Shown piece after piece: positions 17,890-27,597 of a DNA stretch of 64,000 nt (positions within the stretch are counted from its first letter, which is position 1; the number at the start of each line of letters is the position of its first letter). Source of the DNA: Malaciobacter marinus (GTDB lineage Bacteria > Campylobacterota > Campylobacteria > Campylobacterales > Arcobacteraceae); contig NZ_CP032101.1 in NCBI RefSeq assembly GCF_003544855.1, positions 930,001-994,000 of the forward strand, written 5' to 3'. A program made the translations under genes and the position numbers. The notes under the pieces were generated by a model, which saw only the letters and a program-made list of their open reading frames with translations, was not told the DNA's origin and made no database searches.

Positions 17890-18288
17890 ATGATGAATGA
17901 TATAATCGCAGATGCTTTAACTAGAATAAGAAATGCTGCACTTAGAAAATTAGAAGTTGCAACATTACTACACTCAAATGCTGTTGTTGGTATTTTAGAA
18001 GTATTACAACAAAAAGAGTATATTGAGAGTTTCAAAGTTATTGATGGTGAAAATAATAAGAAAACAGTACAAGTTACATTAAAATATGATGACAATGAAA
18101 CATCAGTAATTAATGAAATCAAAAGAGTTTCAAAACCAGGAAGAAGAGTTTATAAATCTTTTTCAGAATTAAAAAACTTTAAAAATGGATACGGTACAAT
18201 CATTGTTACAACTAACAAGGGTATAATCGCTAACGATGAAGCTTATGCTTCAAAAGTTGGTGGTGAGCTACTGTGTACAGTATGGTAG
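17890..18288 (+). CDS. rpsH: 30S ribosomal protein S8
   Basis: A 132-residue central-domain 30S protein; in enteric bacteria it represses the spc operon. The N-terminus [14 protein letters not shown] and the C-terminal GGELLCTVW are conserved. Two adjacent ATG codons (17890, 17893) occur; AGGAGA at 17875-17880 favours the first. It is 9 bases before rplF. Confidence 0.97.
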   Translation: MMNDIIADALTRIRNAALRKLEVATLLHSNAVVGILEVLQQKEYIESFKVIDGENNKKTVQVTLKYDDNETSVINEIKRVSKPGRRVYKSFSELKNFKNGYGTIIVTTNKGIIANDEAYASKVGGELLCTVW

Positions 18289-18297
18289 GAGAGTGTA

Positions 18298-18831
18298 ATG
18301 TCTAGAATTGGAAAAAGACCTATCTCAATACCAAACGGAATTGAAGTAACTGTAGATAATACAGTTGTAAGCGTAAAAAAAGGAAGTAAAGTTTCTTCAA
18401 TCGAGACTCACGGTAGAGTTGGAATTGAAGTGGCTGATAATCAAGTTGTTTTAACTAGAGTAAATGATACTAAAGAATCATCTGCATTCTGGGGTACTTA
18501 TAGAGCACTTATTAATAATGCAATACTAGGATTAGAAAAAGGTTTTGCTAAATCTTTAGAAATCAATGGTGTTGGTTATAGAGCAGCTGTTAAAGGTAAA
18601 GTTTTAGAACTTCAATTAGGTTATTCTCACCCAATCAACTATGATATTCCTGAAGGATTAGATATCACAGTTGAGAAAAACTTAATCCATGTTAAGGGAG
18701 CTGACAAACAACAAGTTGGTCAAGCTGCTGCAATTATCAGAGGTTTCAGAAAGCCAGAGCCATATAAAGGTAAAGGTGTTAAATATACTGACGAGGTTAT
18801 CGTTAGAAAAGCCGGTAAAACTGCTAAGTAA
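18298..18831 (+). CDS. rplF: 50S ribosomal protein L6
   Basis: A 177-residue protein near the factor-binding stalk base. MSRIGKRPI and the C-terminal [15 protein letters not shown] signature are conserved, as is the two-domain repeat structure. AGGAG precedes the ATG, and rplR follows after 10 bases. Confidence 0.98.
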   Translation: MSRIGKRPISIPNGIEVTVDNTVVSVKKGSKVSSIETHGRVGIEVADNQVVLTRVNDTKESSAFWGTYRALINNAILGLEKGFAKSLEINGVGYRAAVKGKVLELQLGYSHPINYDIPEGLDITVEKNLIHVKGADKQQVGQAAAIIRGFRKPEPYKGKGVKYTDEVIVRKAGKTAK

Positions 18832-18841
18832 GGTGTGAGAA

Positions 18842-19201
18842 ATGAGTAGAGCAAAAGAGATAGCAAAAAAGAATGCTTTAAGAATAAAAAGAAAAAAAAG
18901 AGTTAGAGGTAGTATCTCTGGTACAGCAACTGTTCCAAGAGTTACAATAACTAAATCTAATAAATATGTTTCAGCACAGGCAATTGATGATGTAGCTGGT
19001 AACACTTTAGCTGCAGCTAATTCTAAAACTTTAGGGTTAAGTGTAACTAAAGAGAGCGCTTCAAAAACTGCTGCTATTATAGCGGAAGGTTTAAAAGCGA
19101 AGAATATTGATACTGTTGTATTTGATAGAAACGGATACCTGTATCATGGTGTGGTTGCAGCATTTGCTGACGCATTAAGAGAAAATGGAATTAAACTATA
19201 A
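18842..19201 (+). CDS. rplR: 50S ribosomal protein L18
   Basis: A 119-residue 5S rRNA-binding protein. The basic N-terminus [14 protein letters not shown], the [13 protein letters not shown] strand and the C-terminal [15 protein letters not shown] are typical. It precedes rpsE by 6 bases. Confidence 0.97.
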   Translation: MSRAKEIAKKNALRIKRKKRVRGSISGTATVPRVTITKSNKYVSAQAIDDVAGNTLAAANSKTLGLSVTKESASKTAAIIAEGLKAKNIDTVVFDRNGYLYHGVVAAFADALRENGIKL

Positions 19202-19207
19202 GGGTTA

Positions 19208-19654
19208 ATGATGGCAGCAGTAAATAGAGAAGATTTTCAAGAAGCAATCGTTAAAATCGGAAGAGTAACAAAAGTTGTAAAAGGTGGTAGAAGATTTAGA
19301 TTTACAGCTTTAGTTGTTGTTGGTGATAAAAACGGTACAGTAGGTTATGGAACTGGTAAAGCTAAAGAAGTTCCTGATGCAATTAAAAAAGCTTTAGATG
19401 ATGCATTTAAATCATTAGTAAGCGTTTCTATTAAAGGAACTACAATTGCACATGATATTGAACATAAATATAATGCAAGTAAGATTTTATTAAAACCAGC
19501 TCCTGAGGGGTCTGGACTTATCGCTGGAGGTGCTGCAAGACCAGTTCTTGAGCTTTCTGGGGTTAAGGATATTGTTGCAAAATCTTTAGGTTCAAATAAT
19601 CCAAATAACCTTGTACAAGCTACTGTTGAAGCATTAGCTAGAATTAAAGGATAA
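19208..19654 (+). CDS. rpsE: 30S ribosomal protein S5
   Basis: A 148-residue protein of the mRNA entry site that contributes to decoding accuracy. The S5 signature [21 protein letters not shown] and the [16 protein letters not shown] segment are intact. Two adjacent ATGs (19208, 19211) are possible starts. rplO follows 4 bases later, so rpmD (L30), which sits here in many bacteria, is absent. Confidence 0.97.
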   Translation: MMAAVNREDFQEAIVKIGRVTKVVKGGRRFRFTALVVVGDKNGTVGYGTGKAKEVPDAIKKALDDAFKSLVSVSIKGTTIAHDIEHKYNASKILLKPAPEGSGLIAGGAARPVLELSGVKDIVAKSLGSNNPNNLVQATVEALARIKG

Positions 19655-19658
19655 TTAG

Positions 19659-20057
19659 ATGGTATTAAGTAATTTACAACCAGCTGAAGGTAGCATAAAA
19701 AATGTTAAAAGAGTTGGTAGAGGTCAAGGTTCAGGAATGGGTAAGACTTCTACTAGAGGTCAAAAAGGACAAAAATCTAGATCTGGATTTAAGAATAAAA
19801 GAGGTTTCGAGGGTGGTCAACAACCAATCCATAGAAGACTTCCTAAAATCGGTTTCTTCTCAAGAGTGCAAAAGCCTTACTCTATCAATGTAGATAAAGT
19901 TAAGCAAGTTGCACAGTTAGAAGAGATTACTTTAGATTCTATAAAATCAGTTTATAAATTATCTAAATCTGTTGTGAAGGTTAAATTAATCGGTTCAGCT
20001 GCAAAAGATTTAGCTTCTAAAATCAAAGACGAAAACATTACTACAACTGGAAAATAA
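19659..20057 (+). CDS. rplO: 50S ribosomal protein L15
   Basis: A 132-residue late-assembly protein with the Gly/Arg-rich N-terminal extension [19 protein letters not shown] and the [15 protein letters not shown] motif. It directly follows rpsE without L30 between and is 2 bases from secY. Confidence 0.97.
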   Translation: MVLSNLQPAEGSIKNVKRVGRGQGSGMGKTSTRGQKGQKSRSGFKNKRGFEGGQQPIHRRLPKIGFFSRVQKPYSINVDKVKQVAQLEEITLDSIKSVYKLSKSVVKVKLIGSAAKDLASKIKDENITTTGK

Positions 20058-20059
20058 TC

Positions 20060-21322
20060 ATGAGTAAAGATCTTATAAATAAGATTCTTATTACTTTAGG
20101 GTTTATATTCCTTTACAGGTTACTGGCATATGTGCCAGTACCTGGTGTTAATATAGATGTAGTAAAAGAATTCTTCGATTCTAATGCAAATAATGCATTG
20201 GGTCTTGTAAATATGTTTAGTGGTAATGCAGTTGAAAGATTGTCAATTATATCACTAGGAATTATGCCTTACATTACAGCTTCTATTATTATGGAACTTC
20301 TAGCAGCTACTTTCCCAGCACTTGGTAAAATGAAAAAAGAGAGAGATGGTATGCAAAAATATATGCAAATCATCAGATATACAACTATTGTTATTACTTT
20401 GATTCAATCAATTGGTGTATCAATGGGATTAAACTCTTTAACTGGACAAAGTGGACAAAATGCAATTTCTATTGATATGGATACTTTTATTGCAGTGTCA
20501 TCTATATCAATGTTAACTGGAACTATGCTTTTAATGTGGATTGGTGAACAAATAACACAAAAAGGTATTGGTAATGGTATTTCATTAATTATCTTTGCTG
20601 GTATTGTTTCTGCAATTCCAAGTGCTATTGGTGGTACTATTGATTTAGTAAATAATGGTCAAATGAATTTCTTAACAGTAATTGCTATTTTAGTTATTGT
20701 TTTAGCAACAGTTGGAGCTATTATTTATGTAGAGCTTGGTGAAAGAAGAGTTCCTGTTTCATATTCAAGAAAAGTTATGATGCAAAATCAAAATAAAAGA
20801 GTTATGAATTATATTCCTATTAAGGTTAACTTATCAGGTGTAATTCCAGCTATTTTTGCAAGTGCAATTTTAATGTTCCCTGCAACTGTTTTGCAAGGAA
20901 GTCAAAATGAGTACTTAATGGCTGTTGCGGATTTTTTAAATCCAAGTAGCTATACATTTAATATTTTTATGTTTTTATTTGTAGTATTCTTCGCATTTTT
21001 CTATGCAAGTATTACTTTTAATGCAAAAGATATTTCAGACAATTTAAAAAGACAAGGTGGATTTATTCCAGGTGTTAGACCAGGAGCATCAACTGCTAGT
21101 TTCTTAAATGAGGTTGCAGGAAGATTGACTTTTTGGGGTGCATTATACCTTGCAGCGATTTCGACTGTTCCATGGCTACTAGTAAAAGCTATGGGTGTTC
21201 CTTTTTATTTTGGTGGGGTTGCTGTTCTTATTGTTGTTCAAGTTGCTATTGATACAATGAGAAAAATTGAAGCACAACAATATACTAATAAGTATGAAAC
21301 ACTAAGTGCGGTAGGTTTATAG
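20060..21322 (+). CDS. secY: Preprotein translocase subunit SecY
   Basis: Central pore protein of the Sec translocon, 420 residues with ten predicted membrane helices. Recognisable signatures are LYRLLAYVPVPGV at the start, GIMPYITASIIMELL in helix 2, GIGNGISLIIFAGI, and the cytoplasmic RRVPVSYSRK loop that contacts the ribosome and SecA. It is encoded in the spc operon as usual, 2 bases after rplO and 2 before map. Confidence 0.98.
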   Translation: MSKDLINKILITLGFIFLYRLLAYVPVPGVNIDVVKEFFDSNANNALGLVNMFSGNAVERLSIISLGIMPYITASIIMELLAATFPALGKMKKERDGMQKYMQIIRYTTIVITLIQSIGVSMGLNSLTGQSGQNAISIDMDTFIAVSSISMLTGTMLLMWIGEQITQKGIGNGISLIIFAGIVSAIPSAIGGTIDLVNNGQMNFLTVIAILVIVLATVGAIIYVELGERRVPVSYSRKVMMQNQNKRVMNYIPIKVNLSGVIPAIFASAILMFPATVLQGSQNEYLMAVADFLNPSSYTFNIFMFLFVVFFAFFYASITFNAKDISDNLKRQGGFIPGVRPGASTASFLNEVAGRLTFWGALYLAAISTVPWLLVKAMGVPFYFGGVAVLIVVQVAIDTMRKIEAQQYTNKYETLSAVGL

Positions 21323-21324
21323 TC

Positions 21325-22092
21325 ATGGCTATTGCAATAAGAAAACCAAACGAAATTCAAAAGCTTCGTGATGCTAATGTTATAGTTGCGAAGACTTTAA
21401 ATTATTTAAATGAAAATGTAAAGCCTGGTATGACTTTAAAAGAAGTTGATGCTATGGGTGAAAAATTTTTAACGAATCTAGGAGCTAGACCGTCTTTCAA
21501 AGGACTATATGGCTTCCCTGGTGCTATTTGTACATCTCTTAATGAAGTTATTATTCATGGTATTCCATCAGATGTTGTTTTAAAAGAGGGCGATATTTTA
21601 GGCCTTGATATTGGAACAGAACTTGATGGTTGGTATGGAGATGCTGCTATTACTATGCCAATTGGCAAAATCTCAAAAGAAGATGAAGAGTTAATTGCTT
21701 GCGCAAAAGACTCTTTACTTTACGCAATTGATATTATACATGAAGGTATGAGATTTAAAGAGCTTTCAAAAGCAATTGAAGATTTCATAGTTGCAAGAGG
21801 GTATCAACCACTTATAAGATTTTGTGGACATGGGATTGGTAAAAAACCTCATGATGAACCTGAAATTCCAAACTATTTAGAAAATGGAAGTCCAAAATCT
21901 GGACCAAAAATTAAAAATGGAATGGTATTTTGTTTAGAACCTATGATTTGTCATAAAGATAGAGAACCTGTTATTTTAGAAAATGATTGGGATGTTGTAT
22001 CAAGTGATGGATTAAGAGGAAGTCATTATGAGCATACGGTAGCTGTTATTAATGGCAAAGCTGAGATTTTAAGTACAGTAGTAGATAACTAG
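21325..22092 (+). CDS. map: Methionine aminopeptidase, type I
   Basis: Removes the initiator methionine from nascent proteins. The pita-bread fold metal ligands are visible as the Asp in [13 protein letters not shown] and the second Asp of that stretch, the His in [12 protein letters not shown], and the Glu residues in FCLEPM and YEHTV. The 255-residue length is standard. It is coupled to secY (2 bases) and followed by infA after 10 bases. Confidence 0.97.
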   Translation: MAIAIRKPNEIQKLRDANVIVAKTLNYLNENVKPGMTLKEVDAMGEKFLTNLGARPSFKGLYGFPGAICTSLNEVIIHGIPSDVVLKEGDILGLDIGTELDGWYGDAAITMPIGKISKEDEELIACAKDSLLYAIDIIHEGMRFKELSKAIEDFIVARGYQPLIRFCGHGIGKKPHDEPEIPNYLENGSPKSGPKIKNGMVFCLEPMICHKDREPVILENDWDVVSSDGLRGSHYEHTVAVINGKAEILSTVVDN

Positions 22093-22102
22093 GGAGAATA
22101 AA

Positions 22103-22321
22103 GTGGCAAAAGATGATGTAATTGTGATTGATGGTAAAGTTGTAGAGGCTTTACCAAATGCAATGTTTAGAGTAGAGCTAGACAACGGACATGTAGTTTT
22201 ATGTCATATCTCAGGAAAAATGAGAATGCACTACATAAAGATTTTACCTGGTGATAAGGTAAAGGTAGAAATTACACCTTATTCACTTGATAAGGGTAGA
22301 ATTACTCACAGATATAAGTAA
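22103..22321 (+). CDS. infA: Translation initiation factor IF-1
   Basis: A 72-residue OB-fold protein that occupies the 30S A site during initiation. [19 protein letters not shown] and the C-terminal [13 protein letters not shown] are diagnostic. The start is GTG behind GGGAG. It is the last gene of the ribosomal unit and is followed at once by a strong terminator; the alpha-operon genes rpmJ, rpsM, rpsK, rpsD, rpoA and rplQ that follow in many relatives are not here. Confidence 0.97.
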   Translation: MAKDDVIVIDGKVVEALPNAMFRVELDNGHVVLCHISGKMRMHYIKILPGDKVKVEITPYSLDKGRITHRYK

Positions 22322-22328
22322 TTTTTAT

Positions 22329-22366
22329 AAAAAGAGACAATAACTTATAATTTTGTCTCTTTTTTT
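22329..22366 (+). terminator. Rho-independent terminator of the ribosomal operon
   Basis: AAAAAGAGACAA (22329-22340) pairs with TTGTCTCTTTTT (starting 22353) across a 12-base AT loop and runs into an uninterrupted T tract to 22366. It lies 8 bases after the infA stop, closing the rpsJ-infA unit. Confidence 0.88.
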
Positions 22367-22424
22367 CACTTCTTTTAGATGAATCTTGTTAAAATACTTT
22401 AAAATAATTAAAAGATGAAATAAT

Positions 22425-23642
22425 ATGGAAAATATAAAAACTATAATTAAAAATACTATCAAATCTTTAACAAGACAAGAAATAATCGCAACACCTTCAA
22501 ATTATGCAAAAGAGTTTTATAAAGAAGCAAAAGAATTAAACTTTAATGTTGAAGAGCTAAATAAGTTTCATAAGTTATTAAAAAACTTAAGTGATGAAGA
22601 AAAGCTATATATAAGAGAAAATGATGTTACTACTTATTATGAATTAACTTTTTTACTTTTAAAACGTATAAATGATAAAGATTTAAAAAAGTTTATTGAT
22701 AATTTAGATTTTTTACTTACTCCTTCCATTGATTATAATATTGAAAAAAAGATATCTGAACTAAAACTTGAATTAGAAGATAATCCTGAACGTTTAGTTA
22801 AAAATAGCACTATTAATAGATTAAGAAAATTTACAAATGAAAGAATTACAAGGGATAAAGTTGTAGTTCAAGAAAAAGCTAAAGATGTAAAAAAAGTAAT
22901 TGGTCTTATGGGTAAATATTTTGATAAATGTTTATTACAAAGTGATGACACATCACAAGAAGTTTCAATGATTAAGACAGAACTTGAGAAGTTAGAATTA
23001 TCTAAACACTCTGCAAGAGATTTAGCGATGCTTCAAAGCAAGCTTGTAAATACAATTCATAAGTTAGAAAATACAATAGATGAATCACAAGCTGAACTCT
23101 TTAAAGGCCAAAAAGATTGTGTTTATTTACAAAAACAAATAAATAAATTGGAACAAGATTTAAATGAAGTTAGTAGAGAAAAAGATATTGACTTTTTAAC
23201 TGGTATTGCAAATAGAAGATCTTTTGTAGCAGAAGTTGATAAGATTGAAAATGAATATGAAATTTTTAAATCAAAATATGCAATAGTTTTTTATGATATA
23301 GATCATTTTAAATCTATAAATGATAATTATGGTCATGAGTGTGGTGATACTATTCTTACAACTTTTGCTACAATCTTAAAAAAACTAACAAGAGAAGAAG
23401 ATGTAATATGTAGATATGGTGGCGAAGAAATTAGTTACTTAAAAAGAGTTAGAAATATTGTATCTACTAATAAGTTTGTTCATAAAGACATAAAATTAAA
23501 AATAAAATTTTGTGCGGGAGTTGTATATAGAAATAAATATAACTCTTATAAAGAAGCAATAAATCAAGCTGATTTACTTTTAAATAAAGCAAAACATGAA
23601 GGTAGAAATAAAATTATTATTGATACTGGTATTTACGTTTAA
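22425..23642 (+). CDS. GGDEF-domain protein with a damaged signature
   Basis: A 405-residue diguanylate cyclase-type protein: a long helical N-terminal part (1-255), then a GGDEF domain from DFLTGIANRR (256-265) through FYDIDHFKSINDNYGHECGD to the C-terminal AKHEGRN. The signature region reads RYGG-E334-E335-I336 followed directly by SYLKRVR. In normal domains GGEEF is followed by a beta-strand and loop of some 15-20 residues before that helix. Those residues, and the F of GGEEF, appear to be deleted in frame, so cyclase activity is doubtful. It follows the infA terminator with its own start. Confidence 0.85.
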   Translation: MENIKTIIKNTIKSLTRQEIIATPSNYAKEFYKEAKELNFNVEELNKFHKLLKNLSDEEKLYIRENDVTTYYELTFLLLKRINDKDLKKFIDNLDFLLTPSIDYNIEKKISELKLELEDNPERLVKNSTINRLRKFTNERITRDKVVVQEKAKDVKKVIGLMGKYFDKCLLQSDDTSQEVSMIKTELEKLELSKHSARDLAMLQSKLVNTIHKLENTIDESQAELFKGQKDCVYLQKQINKLEQDLNEVSREKDIDFLTGIANRRSFVAEVDKIENEYEIFKSKYAIVFYDIDHFKSINDNYGHECGDTILTTFATILKKLTREEDVICRYGGEEISYLKRVRNIVSTNKFVHKDIKLKIKFCAGVVYRNKYNSYKEAINQADLLLNKAKHEGRNKIIIDTGIYV

Positions 23643-23657
23643 TATTAAATATTTTGA

Positions 23658-23867
23658 TTAAAGATTATCTTTAATTGAATTTATCTCTTTTTGAAGAAAA
23701 TCTTTTTGATTTATCATCAATTCTAAATTTTTATCTAAAAATTCTTTTCTTTTATATGACTCAATAATAAAAGCATAAAGCTTAGGTCTTGTTTTCTTCC
23801 AGTTATGTAAAGTTGTTTTATTTACTCCTAAATCTTTTTCTAATATTCTAAGACTTGGTGAAGACAT
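23658..23867 (-). CDS. Small helix-turn-helix protein
   Basis: A 69-residue protein with a clear helix-turn-helix (LRILEKDLGVNKTTLHNWKK) followed by a helical tail. The Trp in HNWKK is typical of phage-type and TetR-like small HTH proteins that recognise DNA as dimers. It is convergent with the GGDEF gene and divergent from the UDG-like gene, with two direct repeats in the shared upstream region that may be its operator. Target genes are unknown. Confidence 0.7.
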   Translation of the reverse strand: MSSPSLRILEKDLGVNKTTLHNWKKTRPKLYAFIIESYKRKEFLDKNLELMINQKDFLQKEINSIKDNL

Positions 23868-23906
23868 TATATATCCTGTATTTTATTTAAAAACTATTGT
23901 ACAAAA

Positions 23907-23957
23907 TAATGGAACGATAGTCAATATATAAAAAATATTTATATAAATTAATGGAAC
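23907..23957. promoter_or_regulatory. Direct repeats TAATGGAAC, 42 bp apart
   Basis: TAATGGAAC at 23907-23915 recurs exactly at 23949-23957. The 42-bp period is four helical turns, so both would face the same side of DNA. They lie between the divergently transcribed HTH gene and UDG-like gene, the right place for autoregulation by the HTH protein. This is inference from spacing and position. Confidence 0.4.
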
Positions 23958-23994
23958 AAATTAATGTGAAAGTTAGTTTTTTGTAAAATTTCAT

Positions 23995-24660
23995 ATGACA
24001 AAAGCAGTAAAAAATAGAATTTTATATCAACTAAATTTTTTTAAGTCAATTGGGTATGAGTATCATAATAACGTTGAATTTGGAAATAATGAAATTAATA
24101 ATTCAAATTTGCCAAATAACTTAACTGAATTAAAAACTATTGTTGAAAATTGTTACTTGTGTGATTTATGTAAAAGTAGGAAAAATGTACTTTTTGGGCA
24201 AGGAAATAGTGATGCAAAAATTCTTTTTATTTTAGATGAACCTAGTGCAAGTGAAGATGAATTAGGTCAGTTTTTTGTTGGTAAAAGTGGTGAAATACTT
24301 AAAAATATGATACAAAATGTTTTGATGTTAGATATTGATGATGTTTATATAACAAATATTGTAAAATGTAAATCAAATGATTCTTTTAATGCAACACATG
24401 CAAATAATTGTAGAGTCTATTTAGATAAACAAATTGAAATAGTAAATCCAATGTTAATTGTTACTTTTGGAGAAAAAGTTTATAAATACCTTACAAATGA
24501 TAATGCATTATTTGAACAATTAAGAGGAAATATTTTACCTTATAAATATTATAATGTTTTACCTACTTTTTCACCTAATATTTTACTTAGAAATCCTTCA
24601 CTTAAAAAGGAAGCATATTACGATATGCTAAAAATAAAATCTATACTGGAGATACATTGA
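23995..24660 (+). CDS. Divergent family-4 type uracil-DNA glycosylase
   Basis: A 221-residue member of the iron-sulfur uracil-DNA glycosylase superfamily. C53-x2-C56 near the start, with later cysteines in IVKCKS and NNCRVYL, match the four cluster ligands, and GKSG and LLRNPSLKKE match family segments. However, the usual motif GEAPG-x-x-ED reads LDEPSASED and the usual HPS before LLRNP reads FSPN, so the first-motif residues and the conserved His are changed. The fold call is firm; glycosylase activity on uracil is not. It overlaps the next gene by 4 bases. Confidence 0.75.
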   Translation: MTKAVKNRILYQLNFFKSIGYEYHNNVEFGNNEINNSNLPNNLTELKTIVENCYLCDLCKSRKNVLFGQGNSDAKILFILDEPSASEDELGQFFVGKSGEILKNMIQNVLMLDIDDVYITNIVKCKSNDSFNATHANNCRVYLDKQIEIVNPMLIVTFGEKVYKYLTNDNALFEQLRGNILPYKYYNVLPTFSPNILLRNPSLKKEAYYDMLKIKSILEIH

Positions 24661-25769
24661 AACATATAGTACTTGTAATTTCTATTGCTTTTTTATTTTT
24701 TGGTTGTACTCAAAAACAAAAAGTAATACAAACAGATAAGAAACAAGAAAACATAGAAATAAAAAAGTCAGACAATGAAGTTGAATTTGATAAAATTCCA
24801 CAAGATAAAATTATTATTAATGAAGTTAAAACTATTGAAGACAGTGAATTAGATGATGTTTTTAAATTAGCAATTATTTACCCATCTAAGGTTGTTGGTA
24901 AGTATGCTAATAACACTGTTAACACAGTTACTGCATATTTATTATTTAAAAATGAAAAATTTAAAATTGAGACATTTGATACAAATAATGAAACAGAATT
25001 TTCTATAAAAAAAGGCATGGAAAGTATAAAAGATGCAGGATATAAAAATATTATTGCATTATTTACAAATGAGGGCTATAATAAAATAGAAGATTTATCT
25101 TTCTCAAGTGATTCAAGAATATATTTTCCTTTATTAAATAAAGAAGAAGTTAAGGTAACAAAAGATAATTTTATTTATGGTGGTATATCTTACTCAAAAC
25201 AGATATCTTTACTTCAAAGTTTATCAAATGGTAAAAATATAATGTTTTACCAAAATAATTATTTAGGAAATAAGTTAAAATCTATTTACGAAAATAGTAT
25301 TAAAAAATTTATTACTATAAAAAGTGTAGAAAATAGTAATAACGATTATAGAAGACTTATTAATGATAATAGATTAAATAAATCAACTATTATGCTTAAT
25401 ACTTCTATTATTAAAACTTCTATTATACTTTCTCAAATTAGAGCTTTTGAAAAAGAACCAGAAGTTGTTTTATCTACACAGTTAAATTTTAATCCATTTT
25501 TAATATCTTTAACTCAAGTTGAAGATAGAACTAGCTTTGTACTTGCTAATTCTATTGATGAAACTGATGAAAAACTTGAAGATATAATGGACTCGTTAGA
25601 GTCAAATATTGTTTATGATTGGGTAAATTACTCTTCACTTATTGGAGTTAATACTCTTTTTGATGACAATAAATCAGAATTGATTAAGACAAAGGTTAAA
25701 GGAAATGATGTTTTATATGAGCCAAAATTATATAAAAGCACAGCACACGGATTTCAAAAGATTAAGTAA
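24657..25769 (+). CDS. Predicted lipoprotein, possible periplasmic-binding fold
   Basis: A 370-residue lipoprotein: hydrophobic leader followed by the lipobox FFGC (Cys17), then a charged linker and a domain starting [13 protein letters not shown] near residue 76. Repeated alternation of beta and helical stretches ([21 protein letters not shown]) resembles the two-lobed LpoA / type I periplasmic-binding fold. That would suit a cell-wall activator role, but the similarity is structural impression only. TTG start overlaps the UDG-like stop, so the genes are coupled, and aspS follows. Confidence 0.7.
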   Translation: MKHIVLVISIAFLFFGCTQKQKVIQTDKKQENIEIKKSDNEVEFDKIPQDKIIINEVKTIEDSELDDVFKLAIIYPSKVVGKYANNTVNTVTAYLLFKNEKFKIETFDTNNETEFSIKKGMESIKDAGYKNIIALFTNEGYNKIEDLSFSSDSRIYFPLLNKEEVKVTKDNFIYGGISYSKQISLLQSLSNGKNIMFYQNNYLGNKLKSIYENSIKKFITIKSVENSNNDYRRLINDNRLNKSTIMLNTSIIKTSIILSQIRAFEKEPEVVLSTQLNFNPFLISLTQVEDRTSFVLANSIDETDEKLEDIMDSLESNIVYDWVNYSSLIGVNTLFDDNKSELIKTKVKGNDVLYEPKLYKSTAHGFQKIK

Positions 25770-25813
25770 ATCTTGGGTATAATCGCGAATATTTAAAAAG
25801 ACGGAGTTTAGAA

Positions 25814-27580
25814 TTGAGAACGCATTATTGTACAGAAGTAACGGAAAAAAACATTGGTGATACGGTTACTGTTACAGGTTGGGTAAACAGTAGAAGAGAT
25901 CATGGTGGAATTATATTTATTGATTTAAGAGATAAAGGTGGACTTGTTCAGTTAGTTTGTGACCCACAAGATAGCAAAGAGTCTTTAGAAAAAGCAGAAA
26001 CAGTAAGAGATGAGTTTGTTCTTATAGCAACTGGTAAAGTAAGAGCAAGAGGTGAGGGATTAGAAAACCCTAACTTAACTACTGGGAAAATTGAGATTGT
26101 TGTTAGTGATTTAACTATTGAAAACAGATCAAAACCAATGCCTTTTGAATTAGGTGATGAAAAAGTAAATGAAGAAATTAGACTAAGAAATAGATTCTTA
26201 GAATTAAGAACACCAAAAGCTTATGATATTTTCAAATTAAGAAGTAAAGCTACTATCCAAGTTAGAAATACATTAGATGAATTAGGTTTTTTAGATGTTG
26301 AAACTCCAATTTTAACAAAATCAACACCTGAGGGTGCAAGGGATTATTTAGTGCCAAGTAGAGTTCATCCTGGTGAGTTTTATGCACTTCCTCAATCTCC
26401 TCAACTATTTAAACAATTACTAATGGTTTCTGGATTTGACAAATATTTTCAAATTGCAAAATGTTTTAGAGATGAAGATTTAAGAGCTGATAGACAACCT
26501 GAATTTACACAAATAGATATTGAGATGTCTTTTTGTAATCAAGAAGATATTATAAAAGTAGCTGAAAGATTAATATCTGATGTATTTAAAGCTTGTGGTA
26601 AAAATAATATCCCTACAACATTTACAAGAATGACTTATAAAGATGCTATGGAAAACTATGGTTCAGATAAACCTGATATGAGATTTGATATGCCTATGGT
26701 AGATGTTATTGATATTTTTGCTAACTCTACAAATGAAATCTTTGCTGATATTGCAAAAGATAAGAAAAACAATAGAATCAAAGCTTTAAGATGTCCAAAT
26801 GGGGATAATATTTTCTCAAAAAGACAAATGAAAGGTTTTGAAGATTATGTAAGAAAATTTGGAGCTAAAGGTTTAGGTTACTTCCAAATGAAAGAGGATG
26901 GTTTAAAAGGTCCTTTAACTAAATTCTTTAGTGAAGAAGATTTAGAGCAAATTGTAAAAACAACTGAACTTGAAGTTGGTGATGTTGTATTCTTTGGAGC
27001 AGGTGATAAAAAAACTGTATGGGATTATATGGGAAGATTTAGACTTTATCTTGCAGAACAAATGGATATTGTTCCAGCTGATGCTTATGAGTTCTTATGG
27101 GTTGTTGATTTCCCAATGTTCGAAGTTGAAGATGGAAGAACAAAAGCATTACACCATCCATTTACTATGCCAAACTTAGAAAAATGTGATTTAGATAATA
27201 TTGAGGATTTAGAAGATATTGAATCAATTGCATATGATTTAGTTTTAAATGGAACTGAACTTGGTGGTGGTTCAATAAGAATTCACAAAGAAGAGATTCA
27301 ATCAAAAGTATTTGAACTTATGGGAATTTCAGAAGAAGAAGCACAAGAAAAATTTGGTTTCTTATTAAATGCCTTACAATATGGTGCGCCAAGCCATGGA
27401 GGAATTGCATTTGGTCTTGATAGATTAGTAATGCTTCTTGCAGGAACTGATTCTATTAGAGATGTTATTGCATTCCCTAAAACTCAAAAAGCTCAATGTT
27501 TATTAACTGATGCACCAAGTGCTGTTGATAATGAACAATTAAAAGAGTTAAGTCTAAGAATTAGACAACCTCAAGCTTAA
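25814..27580 (+). CDS. aspS: Aspartyl-tRNA synthetase
   Basis: Class II synthetase of 588 residues, the bacterial-type length including the insertion domain. The N-terminal OB-fold contains [11 protein letters not shown]; motif 2 is [14 protein letters not shown] with the RQPEFTQ flexible loop; motif 3 is [11 protein letters not shown]. Translation starts at TTG behind CGGAG, and MRTHYCTEV is the conserved start. Organisms of this phylum commonly use a non-discriminating AspRS with GatCAB, but that cannot be settled here. A TATAAT at 25778-25783 may be its -10. Confidence 0.97.
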   Translation: MRTHYCTEVTEKNIGDTVTVTGWVNSRRDHGGIIFIDLRDKGGLVQLVCDPQDSKESLEKAETVRDEFVLIATGKVRARGEGLENPNLTTGKIEIVVSDLTIENRSKPMPFELGDEKVNEEIRLRNRFLELRTPKAYDIFKLRSKATIQVRNTLDELGFLDVETPILTKSTPEGARDYLVPSRVHPGEFYALPQSPQLFKQLLMVSGFDKYFQIAKCFRDEDLRADRQPEFTQIDIEMSFCNQEDIIKVAERLISDVFKACGKNNIPTTFTRMTYKDAMENYGSDKPDMRFDMPMVDVIDIFANSTNEIFADIAKDKKNNRIKALRCPNGDNIFSKRQMKGFEDYVRKFGAKGLGYFQMKEDGLKGPLTKFFSEEDLEQIVKTTELEVGDVVFFGAGDKKTVWDYMGRFRLYLAEQMDIVPADAYEFLWVVDFPMFEVEDGRTKALHHPFTMPNLEKCDLDNIEDLEDIESIAYDLVLNGTELGGGSIRIHKEEIQSKVFELMGISEEEAQEKFGFLLNALQYGAPSHGGIAFGLDRLVMLLAGTDSIRDVIAFPKTQKAQCLLTDAPSAVDNEQLKELSLRIRQPQA

Positions 27581-27597
27581 ATTTAAAAAGTATAGAT

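Noticed and set aside
23657-23675. Terminator between the GGDEF and HTH genes
   Set aside because: The sequence is a perfect palindrome with a one-base centre, which cannot form a proper hairpin loop and has no T-run.
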